Below are positions 55,180 through 64,000 of a stretch of DNA of 64,000 nt, piece by piece. A program made the position numbers and the translations under genes. Under the pieces are notes generated by a model. It had not been told where the DNA came from. It searched no databases and worked only from the letters and a program-made list of their open reading frames with translations. The stretch lies in NCBI GenBank assembly GCA_947471745.1, contig CANJKZ010000410.1:908001-972000 (forward strand), written 5' to 3'. Position 1 is the stretch's first letter; each line of letters opens with the position of its first letter. The stretch is from Closterium sp. Naga37s-1. Lineage: Eukaryota; Streptophyta; Zygnematophyceae; Desmidiales; Closteriaceae.

Positions 55180-56050
55180 GGGCCGAAGGGGCCAGGCGCG
55201 GGCTAGGTACGGAGCCGGGCGTGGGCTAGGTACTGGGCCGGGCGCGGGCTAGGTACGGGGCCGGGCGCTGGGCTAGGTACGGGGCCGGGCGCGGGCTATG
55301 TACGGGGCCGTGCGCGGGGGTAGGTACGAGGCCGGGCGCGAGCTAGGGACTGGGCCGGGCGCGGGCTAGGTACGGGGCGGGGCGCTGGGCTAGGTACGGG
55401 GCCGGGCGATGGGCGCGGAACGGGGCCGGGCGCGGGCTAGGTATGGGGCCGGGCGCTGGGCGCGGAACGGGGCCGGGCGCGGGGCTAGGTACGGGGCCGG
55501 GCGCGGGCTAGGTACGGGGCCCGGCGCTAGGCTAGTGACGGGGCCGGGCGTTGGGCAGGTACGGGGCCGGGCGTTGGGCGCGGAACTGGGCCGGGCGCGG
55601 GCTAGGTACGGAGCCGGGCGCTGGGCAGGTACGAGGCCTGGCGCGGGCTAGGTACGGGGCCGGGCGCTGGGCGAGAAACGGGGCCGCGCGCAGGCATGTA
55701 CGGGGCCGGGGCGCGGGCTAAGTACGGGGCCTGGCGCGGGCTAGGTACGGGGCCGGGCGCTGGGCAAGGAACGGGGCCGCGCGCGAGCTAGGGAAGGGGC
55801 CGGGCGCGGGCATGTACGGGGCTGGGGCGCGGGCTAAGTACGGGGCTGCGCGCGGGCTAGGGACGGGGCCGGGCGCGGGCATGGGTCGGGGCCGAGCGCG
55901 GGCTAGGTACGGGGCTGGGGCGCGGGCTAAGTATGGGGCCGGGCGTGGGCTAGGGGTCGACGGGCTAGGGGTCGACGGGTCGCGTAGGCTAGGGGCGACG
56001 GGCCGGGCGCGCGTAGGTACTAGCAGCGTAGCAGGTGGTGGGCCCAAGGA
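55180..56050. repeat. Copia-1 leader: GC-rich minisatellite of ~22-bp units
   Basis: Units like GGGCTAGGTACGGGGCCGGGCG fill about 850 bp between the primer site and gag on the element strand, so the genomic RNA would start with a long C/G-rich repeat. Long frames on both strands are artefacts. Confidence 0.93.
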
Positions 56051-56066
56051 ACCTACTCTGATTCCA
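56049..56066 (-). other. Copia-1 primer binding site, mutated
   Basis: Minus strand TGGAATCAGAGTAGGTTC follows the 5' LTR. It differs from the copia-3 site TGGTATCAGAGCAGG at two positions, one of which is C-to-T. Confidence 0.8.
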
Positions 56067-56198
56067 TGTCAAAGTAATGAACGAGGATGAATGAACTAGC
56101 AAACAGTTGGGTACAAGTATTAACCCTAATTGGGTTGTACCCCTTATGGGCTACCCCACTACAGCCTACACAAATGTATAAGCTATAATGTTCTAACA
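56067..56198 (-). mobile_element. Copia-1 5' LTR (132 bp)
   Basis: Nearly identical to 48152-48283; I see a few differences such as AGCAATAATG against AGCTATAATG. Confidence 0.93.
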
Positions 56199-58396
56199 TG
56201 CGACCCCTCCGTAGACGAACACGTAGCCGCCCGTGCTCGTCGTGCTCTGCTTGTCGCCTGCGTTGTCGGCGTCCACGTAGCCGACCAACTTCAGCGACTC
56301 TGCTCCACCGCCGAACTCCAGGGTGGTGCCGCGCGTGTTGGCGAGGTAGGCGAGGCAGTGGTCGACCTCGCGCCAGTGTTGGTCGCTCCTCACCGTGAGG
56401 CCGCTCCTTAGCTTGCTGCACGAGAAGGCGATGTCTGGCCTCGTCGTCGTCGCCGCGAATTGCAAGGAGCCGGCCTTCTGTCGGTACTCCTCCTCCTGGC
56501 GTTCCTGCGCCTCCTCGTCGTCGAAGATGAGCTCGGCGTAGGCGTCGACCGAGACCGGCATCTTCGGGGTGCGCCCGATCTGCTCCTCGTCGAGGAATCG
56601 CTTACGCAGCTTGTCGGCGTAGCCCTGCTAGTGCAGCCAAAGCTTCCTCGCCGACCTATCGCGGACGGTCTCCAGCCCGAGGTACTTCTGCACCGGCGAG
56701 ATCTCGCGCAGCTTGAAGGCGGCCTCCAGCAGCTCCTTCAGCTCCTTCATCATCTCGGTGCTGCTGCTGGCGGCGAGAAGGTCGTCGACGTAGACCAGTA
56801 CCCAGCAGGCCACCTTGTCGGCGTTGACCTTGAAATAGAGCGCCATGTCGACCTGGCTCTTCTTCCAGCCAGCGCCGATGAGCATGTCGTTGAGAGCCTT
56901 GTACCACAGCAGCGGCGACTGCTTCAGCCCGTAGAGGCTCTTCAGCAGCTTGCACACCCGGCCGGTCCCGTCGTTAAAGTCGTCCGGCTGGTACATGTAC
57001 AGCACCCGGTCGAGCTTGCTCTGCAGGAAGGCGTTTTTCATGTCAAGCTGCATCAGGTTGAGGTTGAGGACGGCGACGATGCTGAGGAAGATCCTCAGCG
57101 TGACGTAGCTGCTCACCGGCATGTACGTCTCGTCGTAGTCGGCGCCATACACCCGCGTGAAGCCCTTCACGACCAGCCTTGCCTTCTCACGCTCGATGGT
57201 GTCGTCGATGTGCTATTATTTCGTCGTCAACACCCACTGGTTCTTCATGATGTTCACCCCCAGCGGGCATTCGACCAGCTCCCACGTCCCCATGCCGATG
57301 AGGCTGCGGATGTCCTCTTCCATGGCGGCCTTCACCGCCACGCCCTTCTAGCTCGCCAGTGCCTCCTTCACCGTCATCGTCGAGATGTCCCAACGGTGCT
57401 CGGGGTCGGCGTGCATGTCGGGGTCGAGCTCCGGCAGCTCGTCATCGTCCTCAGCGTTGTCGTACGCCAGATCATCGGCATCCACATCATACACCGTGGT
57501 GAAGGCAGCGGGGACAAAGAAGTCAGGCGGCCTTCGAAGTCGGCCCGTATGCCGTGGTCCACCCTGGACTTCCACCACGTCGCTGTCGGTAGACTCCTCG
57601 GCCTCCCCTCCATCATCACTGTCATCGCTGCCCTCAGCGTCCTGCTGCACCACGGTCGGCGTCCCCGCCGACTGCTCCCCTAAAGTCGGTTCCCCTGCCA
57701 ACTGCTCAGACGCCGACTGCTCCGTGGTCGGCTTCGCCGCTGCCTGCTCCCCTGTCGGCTGCTGCAGTGCCGCTGCCCCTTTTGCCGACTTCACCATCGT
57801 CGGCTGCACTTCCTCGGTATGCTCCTCCCCTGCCGGCATCGACATCACTCTCATGTCGACTTGCTGGATGTCACGACGGCCACCGGCGATGCTCTTGTTC
57901 GGCGACTTAAACAACGCCCCACTGCTCCCCTCATCGCCAGAGGCCGACGCCGGAGTCAGCCTACGCAGGTCGACTACAAGGGGAGGGACAGGAGGGGCAG
58001 AGGAGGGAGAGGGGAAGGGAGAGGGGACATCCTCGACGTCCTCAGTAGCAAGCCCACCGACCTCGGCGGACAGAAGGAGCGTTGCCGTTGAGGTGTCCGT
58101 CGGCAGGGTGGTCGGCGTCTACCCCGACGCCGGCCCGTGCTCCGACTTCCACACCTCGAGCGACATGTTTTCGTAGAAAACCACGTCCGACGTGGTGACT
58201 ACCCGGTTGTCGGCGATGTCGAGGAGCTCCCAGCCCTTGCTCTCCTCCGACACGCCGAGGTGAAGGCCCCACCTGGCCTTCGGCTTCAGCTTTCCACCAC
58301 GCTGCTGCTCGGGGACCAAGAACTGCGCCATGTAGCACCATACCCGTGCCAGCGACAAGTCGGGCTTCTTCCCGGTCAGCAACTGGTATGGCGTCG
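56199..58396 (-). pseudogene. Copia-2 integrase C-terminus, spacer, reverse transcriptase and first half of RNase H
   Basis: From the solo LTR at 58396: PYQLLTGKKPDLS and the integrase C-terminal block (WGLHLGVSEESKGW, VVFYENMSL), a Ser/Thr/Gln/Glu-rich spacer, then reverse transcriptase (LMQLDMKNAFLQSKLD about 57060; SLYGLKQSPLLWYKAL about 56930; VYVDDLLAA about 56790) and RNase H up to YVDADNAGDKQSTTSTGGY (about 56260). TAG codons break it near 57349 and 56629, and two adjacent stops lie near 57212. The RT catalytic pair is intact, but the protein is not made as one piece. Confidence 0.88.
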
Positions 58397-59274
58397 TGTT
58401 AGAGAGTAAGGACGGAGTCTACGAAGATTAGGTGCCTAAATTTCTCAAAATCGTTGGCTTAGAATTCTGGACAGAAAAGTCGCGCTCACAAGAAACGCCG
58501 TCGACGAAAAGTTCACGGTCAAAACTTCACCAAACTCAGATATGTTGTAGCTCTACTCTGTGGCTACAATTCCCAAGTTGAATCGTACGAAAAGGTGAAG
58601 TATTTCTTGAGTTATCAATTTCGGCGCACTAGGGGGTATGCTGCCATAGAATCTTAACTCAATCACAAGAGTCTCACAAGTTCACAATTACTACACAAGA
58701 GAGTTAGAGTAGCACTAAACCAGGTGGAAGGGATGAGTAGGATGAGAGGGAAGGTCCCAAGAGTGTCCCCAACCAAGGAAACCCCATGCCACACAATTCC
58801 CTTCCCCATAGGCAACCCAACTTTGACCTTTGTCACTATCCCAACCTCCACAATCCACCTCAACCCAACTTGGCCACACTTGCCAACCTGGTTTGGTTTC
58901 ACCCAACCATTTGGCAGCAACTACAGTAGAAAAGACGAATTTCCCAACCCCCAAAAGTCTGTACCCCATATTGAGTCAACCCCACAACTTCCCACAGTTG
59001 CCACAATCAAATATGAAAAGCATACGAACTCCAACGTTCGTAACTTTCTTGTTCGTGCTCCGATTGAAGCGATACTTGGTTCGTCGGAAAGCTCTTGAGC
59101 AGAGGAGTCACTTCAGATATCTGCTCAAGCCAAATAACATTCACACACACACACTCAGAAAAACCAAACCGCACAAAACACAAATTCTTGCACACACTCA
59201 CAACACGCATGCAACGCACGAACATATGATGGGAGGCAGACATACGTGAATGCGAATGGTAGCATCACTCAACA
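58397..59274. mobile_element. Solo LTR (878 bp) inserted in copia-2
   Basis: Plus strand TGTTAGAGAGTAAGG...GCATCACTCAACA with perfect 5-bp duplication CGTCG at 58392-58396 and 59275-59279, inside the integrase coding region. No open frame. On the minus strand it carries GAGCTTTCCGACGAACCAAG, a type of sequence often seen in plant gypsy-like LTRs; the parent element is not in the window. Confidence 0.88.
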
Positions 59275-60149
59275 CGTCGTCCCCGGCTGCAGCGTCGACC
59301 GCTCCAAGTAGTTGCGGACCCAGACGGCCTGCCGTAGAGCGAGATGCCACCAGTGGTGCTGCACGCCCATGTGCAGCAGCATCGTTCGCACCGACTACAC
59401 CACCGTCCTCATCTCACGCTCCGCCATGCCGTTTTGCTGCGGGGTGTAGGGGCAGGTCAGGTCGTGGACGATCCCCTTGCTGTTCACAAAGTCGATGAAC
59501 TGCTTCCCAAGGAACTCCCCTCCCCGGTCAGATCGCAGCATCAACACCGACTTCTTCGTCTGCCGCTCAGTCACTGCCAGCCACTGCACGAACTCCTGCA
59601 GCGCATCCGACTTCTTGGCGACCGGCCTCACCCACACGTAGCGGGTCTTGCGGTCCTTGAGCAGCAAGAAGTACAGGCTGCCATCCTTGGCAGCCACCCG
59701 GAATGGCCTGCACAGGTCGACGTGCACGACGGCCAGCACGTCGTCGGCGTTGGAGCCCTGGTCGGGGAAGGTGTGCCGCGCCAGCTTCCCGCCGGCTGTC
59801 GGCCACAAGTCGATGAAGGCGTCCTTCGTCCCCATCAGGTGATGCGAGCAGCCGTTGTCGAGCAGGACCACCTCCGGATTCGCCTGCACGGCTGCCGCCA
59901 TCGCCTGGAAGTCCTCACCAGCCTCTGGTGCCAGCGAGACTATCGGCTGCACGACGCCGACCAGCGAGCACGATGCCTCGTTGTCGTCTTGCCCCTTGCC
60001 GCCAGCAGAGGAGTCGGCATCCATCGCCGAGGTCGACTCGGTCGACTGCTTTTCCTTGCGCGTCTTGTTTCCTCCTTGATGGGGACGACGGCTGCCAGAC
60101 CTCCCGCGGCCTCCCTTGGCATTGTCGTCGTCAGAGTCACTGCGGTCGG
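59275..60149 (-). pseudogene. Copia-2 protease and integrase core
   Basis: Protease site reads LLDNGCSHHLMG (about 59865), with Asn for the usual Ser/Thr of DSG. Integrase blocks: VHVDLCRPF, RSDRGGEFLGKQF and NGMAEREMRTVV with the D, D and E present. A TAG follows RTVV (about 59395) where related elements continue with Gln-Cys. The frame then continues to the solo LTR with VRNYLERSTLQPG. Confidence 0.87.
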
Positions 60150-61397
60150 GACACTCGAAGGAGAGGTGGTCGGGGTCGCCGCACAGCCAGCACTCCCGAC
60201 GTCGACTTCCTCCTCCTCAACCGTTGTCCTTGGCCGACTTCTTCTTGTCTGCGTCCTTGGTCGGCTTCCAGCCACTGCTACCACCGCCGCCAGACTGCCC
60301 ACGCTGCCATGGTCGACCACCTTGCTTCGCAGGGGCGACGTAGTTCACCTGTGCTAGGAGCTCCTATGACCGTTCAGCCTCCTGCATCGCCTCGTCCTGT
60401 AGGATGTACGAGGTCAAGGTGTCCTCGTTGAGCGTCGCCCGCGTGCTTGGCGCCATCGACAGCCGCTTCAGTAGGTTGTAGTTGCTCGGGAGTCCCTACA
60501 TGACGTGCGTGACGTACGATACCGTGGATTACTGCGCGCCGGCCATACGTATGGTGGCGAGAATTCTCCGAGCTCGGTTGCAGTAGTCGGTCGCAGTCTC
60601 CTGGTCGCCCATCTGCAGGTGCGTCAGCTGCCCTTCGAGCTGGCCGATGAACAAGTCGTTGGTGACATGTTAAGTCGGCTCGATGAAATGCCACGCCCAG
60701 TGGCCAGCGTCAAGGTGTTCCCTGCACGACTTCAATGCGATCTGCATGCCCGGCGAGCAGCATCGCGAGATGACCGTGAAGGTCAGCAACTGCACAACGC
60801 GAAACTCCGCACGCAGATCGGGGTCCTCCGGCGTCGCCACGGTACCGCGGGCAAAGCCGATCAGCCCTGCCATCTCCAACTAGGGCTTGATGGCTTCCTT
60901 CCATGTGAGAATGTTGGGTCGACCGACCAGGAGTGGAGTGACCAAGATCCTGTCCGGCGTAAACTTGAAATAGCCCTAGCTCGGCGCAATCCCGCCCGTT
61001 GTCACGTGGGTCGCCGACATCGGCGACAATCCGCTTCGTCGACCTCCGAGGTTGCCTTGCGAGGAGCCTGCAGGCGCTGACGATCGCACTCCTTGTGCCT
61101 GAACGCTGCCGACTTCATCGGCGTGAATCACTCCTTGCTGCCTCAACGTGCCTCCCGCACTGCTGCCGATTTGACCACCACCGGCGTTGACGCCCGCGTC
61201 GACGCCGCCCTCAGTGTCACCGGTCGAGGAGAGACAGGCCGAGAAGGGTGCTCCGTCGCCCACACGGCACGGATGCCAGCCTCGACGACCGCCTAGGGCA
61301 GGTCGCCATACTCGTTCGCCTCGTGACGTCTCCTCGCGTTCTCCAGCCGTGCCTCCAGGGTGTCCACCACCCCCGTGTCAACTACGGCGCCTACCAT
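60150..61397 (-). pseudogene. Copia-2 Gag with CCHC zinc knuckle
   Basis: Starts near ATG 61397 and has at least five TAG/TAA stops (for example after YGDLP, IKP, IEPT, VM and ERS). Recognisable gag blocks: NILTWKEAIKP, LIFT-like FIGQLEGQLTHLQMGDQE, LPSNYNLLKRL. The zinc knuckle CWLCGDPDHLSFEC lies at about 60192-60150. Most stops can be explained by CAG or TGG changed to TAG. Confidence 0.82.
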
Positions 61398-61483
61398 AGT
61401 GACTACCGCATAGCTACCGGCCTACGAACACAAATTGGGTAAGTGACGATTACGTTGACCTGTCTGAAAGGTAAGTCGTGTTC

Positions 61484-61503
61484 GTTCAACGCTCACCGCA
61501 CCA
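61484..61503 (-). other. Copia-2 primer binding site, not initiator tRNA-Met
   Basis: Directly inside the 5' LTR the minus strand reads TGGTGCGGTGAGCGTTGAAC. Its complement GTTCAACGCTCACCGCACCA looks like a tRNA 3' end with T-loop GTTCAA, an acceptor strand and CCA. I cannot name the tRNA. Confidence 0.6.
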
Positions 61504-62507
61504 TGCGGAGATAACTCTATCAACGGGAGCTAGACTACAAGCTATGCACGGGGTAGGAGGGATCTCTGCATTCGTTCACATATTCGTTCTCTAGCACTTG
61601 TGCGTTCACAGGGCAAAACCGCAAGAGTTTCACTAGCAAAAGTTGAGAACAAAAAAAAATGGTACAATCAAGTTGGCAAGACAAGACTACATCAGAGCTA
61701 GCATGCAAGCAGGTCGACTGCCAGCGCAGCATGGTCGACCGCGTTCCAGCACGACTTGGTCGACTGCGCTCCAGCAGTGCAAAGTTGCAGCTTGCCAATA
61801 CTGCAAGTCGACGGCGTGCCAACATTGCATCCACAAAAAAGCAGCGCACCTGCTCCGCAGGTGCTCGCAGATGATTGGCGCGCCGTGCCTTGTCACCTGC
61901 ACAGCGCACATACCAAATCAACCTGGCACTGGCGACTGCACCTGATCAGCCACGTCGACCTCGGGATACCACACCGAGGTCGGCCTCGCCACTAACACCT
62001 GGGCGACTGTCGCTTGCCTCCGTAGAATTTCATCGCCCGGGTAACTTGGTCGATCGGGCAACCATCTCGTCGACCAACTTCTCCTTGTGCCCGTCGACCT
62101 CCCTAGTCGACAACCAGCTTCAGTCAACCACACCAGGTCGATTTCACTCCTAGTTGGCCAACTCCAGGTCAGCCGGCACACCTGTCAGCCGACCACCCAC
62201 GTCGGCTTCCCCAGGTCGGCGTCACCAAGTCGACGTCCCAAAGTCGGCGCCTTTCAAACCAACAACATGCTACTTGACGTCCCCCCTGTCGAGGTCGACG
62301 TCGGCCCCTCCTCCGTCCACCACCAGGTCGACCACCCCAAAGTCGGCACCCATAAGTCAGCACCAATGCAATGGCTACCGCGCAGGTCGACCACCCTCGT
62401 CGACCAGCTCGCCCACTGCTGCAGGTCGGCTGCACTCCCCCGTACACCCGACCACAAGGTCGGCACCGCCCAAGCGAGGACGGGGCCACACCCAACTCCC
62501 GTTGACA
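61504..62507 (-). mobile_element. Copia-2 5' LTR (1,004 bp)
   Basis: Minus strand TGTCAACGGG...CTCCGCA; partner of 46633-47612. Followed on its outer side by the duplicated target ACTAC. Confidence 0.92.
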
Positions 62508-64000
62508 ACTACCACTTCGTGATACTTCTGAAAACTGGCTTCCAGCTTGCCCTCCCAATCTTGTGCTACTTCTCCCTCTCCCTGACAGATCATTTGAGGA
62601 ACTCCTTCTTGAGGGTTGCGACGTTGATTGCACCCTTGCTGTTGCGCGTGGCTGCACCTGCCACGGTCAAATTGGTAGTATGACGAACGGAGGCGACATG
62701 CGCTGCTGCGAGCTCGAGGTTGTTGCCATTTGTCTTGCCGCAGGCATCTAGGACACAGATCCAGTCCTCCCGAGATCCACCAGTCGAGGTAAGAACAATA
62801 TCCGGATTCAACAGAATCGCTTTCAGCGAGTCTGTGACTTTCAGGGAAGCCGCTGCGAGGAGGAGAGGAGAGAGGAAAGTCAGTACCATGGAATGAGAAA
62901 AAGGCGAGACAAACCGTGCATGGCTTAGAGTCTGAAGTACCGTTAACTTCATGAATACGTTTAACCATGAGGTTCCATTTAGCAATGTTAGCCTGACGGT
63001 CAGTAACGTAGTCGTCGTGGTAGCGCGTGATGTGGTGACCATTGCAGTATTCGTAGTTGAGCGAAGGAAAGTGCAGCTGCAGTTTCTTCCCATTCATAGT
63101 AGGATCCAGGATGAAGTGCCGCCAATGGTAAGGGAAGTTCTCGTGCTGGATCAGAAGGCCACGGAATTTGTCTGTGTCCATCCCAGAGACGGGATCTTGC
63201 ACACGGTGAAAACCTTAACCCTCCTTAAATGGCGGCTTCCCCCTCTTTACCAACCACACCATCACCAGGAATTTGCGGATCCGCTTAGGAGTCAGCTCTG
63301 CCAGAACTCCTTTCAGCACCACTTCAAACGCCTTCGGATGAAGAGAACGAGCCCGAAGGTAATCCGCGTTTTCAGGGAACTGCCAGCTCAACTTCAGAGG
63401 AGTACCGTCAGTACAGCCATGAGCAGCAGCACGCTTCCAGACAAACGTAGCATCCTTCTCATGGACGAAAGTAACTTGGACGCGACCAAACCACTCCTTT
63501 GATAGGTAAGTCGGCAGCAGCTTCTGAAACTTCGTTGTTGTCAGCACATCTGCCGAAAGTTCCTTCTTCCAGTGGATCAGGTGAGCATTGACCGAATCCA
63601 TCATACGAGGGACCTCCGCAATATACTTATCTGGAATCAGCAAGGTCAGCGTGTAACAAATCTGAGCAGAAACTAAACCACCCATAACAGGGTCAGCTCC
63701 TTCATCGGGGTCATCACTTAGATAACCAGTTCCGTCAACTCCCTCGTCCTCTTCTTCAGGAAATTCCATATCCGGCTCAGCAGGCGGCGACATTGGCTCG
63801 GGTAGTTCCGGCTCCTGAACCTTCCCTTGCTTGTTGACAGCATCACCCTTCAATCCCTTGCCTTTCCGACCAGACAGCCTGGCAGTAGCCATTGATGAAG
63901 ACTCTGGACGATCCTCACGAACTGAAGGTGACAACAGATCCTCAGCAACATCCTTGGTGTTCAGCATACCACCAGCACTCGTTGGCGAGACAGGTGCACT
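62508..64000 (-). pseudogene. LINE ORF1 (Gag-like), continuing beyond the window
   Basis: The minus-strand frame is open at the right edge and runs to copia-2, with one TAA near 63212 (possibly CAA by C-to-T). It begins with an acidic/Pro-rich part (PEPMSPPAEPDMEFPEEEDE), then a folded region (WFGRVQVTFVHEKDATFVW, PKAFEVVLKGVLAELTPKRI, PYHWRHFILDPTMNGKKLQL, ITRYHDDYVTDRQANIAKW). It resembles the nucleic-acid-binding ORF1 of L1-type elements by position and layout, but no named domain is certain. The frame continues at 46632 after the copia-2 insertion. Confidence 0.65.

Larger units (their letters stand above)
48152..56198 (-). mobile_element. Copia-1 LTR retrotransposon nested in copia-2
   Basis: Complete element with two 132-bp LTRs. 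It splits the RNase H domain of copia-2 between GGVA and VSW codons. Flanks are TGCGG (left) and TGCGA (right), a 5-bp target duplication with one change. It contains a solo LTR at 49711-50481. Confidence 0.95.
46633..62507 (-). mobile_element. Copia-2 LTR retrotransposon, host of nested insertions
   Basis: Two ~1-kb LTRs bracket gag, protease, integrase, reverse transcriptase and RNase H on the minus strand. A perfect 5-bp target duplication ACTAC lies at 46628-46632 and 62508-62512. Interrupted by copia-1 (48152-56198) and a solo LTR (58397-59274); without them it is about 7 kb. Coding parts carry many stops. Confidence 0.93.

Noticed and set aside
56460-57683. 407-codon plus-strand open frame
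   Set aside because: Antisense of the copia-2 reverse transcriptase and spacer; GC-rich codons keep the opposite strand open.
59344-60357. 337-codon plus-strand open frame
   Set aside because: Antisense of copia-2 protease and integrase, whose motifs are clear on the minus strand.

Overview
The window looks like nuclear DNA from a green plant lineage, most likely a streptophyte (charophycean-type) alga. The evidence is plant-style leucine-rich-repeat (LRR) genes with 72-bp, phase-2 exons, a GC-rich many-exon host gene with transit-peptide-like N-terminus, Ty1/copia elements primed by initiator tRNA-Met, and stop codons in dead transposons that fit CHG-context cytosine deamination. The species is not determinable from the sequence alone. 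Only one clearly complete host gene is present; most of the 64 kb is transposable elements, many nested inside each other.

Layout. 1-5487: 3' part of a copia element (copia-0) with an uninterrupted Pol frame and a long LTR. 5682-14452 (+): a 12-exon gene for a DusA-type tRNA-dihydrouridine synthase (509 aa by my splice model), whose introns carry several partial, decayed copies of its own exons and many minisatellites. 14816-21984: a copia element (copia-4, minus strand) flanked by two near-identical ~445-bp copies of the same host segment. 22159-29726 (-): three tandem LRR genes plus a fragment of a fourth; all encode LRRs without a kinase, three end in a cysteine-rich module, and at least two are broken. 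30287-31640: a decayed minus-strand coding remnant. 32083-37470: two 5'-truncated non-LTR retroelements (R-1, R-2) whose protein ends in a restriction-like endonuclease, each running directly into a long (GA)n array.

38165-64000 is a nested transposon block. The outermost layer is an L1-like LINE on the minus strand (ORF1 at the right edge, ORF2 endonuclease at 45166-46494, zinc finger and poly-A tail at 38165-39429). Into it went copia-3 (39430 to ~45165) and copia-2 (46633-62507, target duplication ACTAC). Copia-2 in turn holds copia-1 (48152-56198) and a solo LTR (58397-59274, target duplication CGTCG), and copia-1 holds a second solo LTR (49711-50481).

How it fits together: the host loci (dihydrouridine synthase, LRR cluster) are separated and partly truncated by mobile DNA. 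No operon-like or multi-gene system is visible. The strongest candidates for something new are the endonuclease-bearing retroelements tied to (GA)n arrays, the exon-fragment duplications within the dihydrouridine synthase gene, the 445-bp host duplication around copia-4, and the cysteine-rich LRR module. All splice junctions and domain calls were made by reading the sequence, not by database search.
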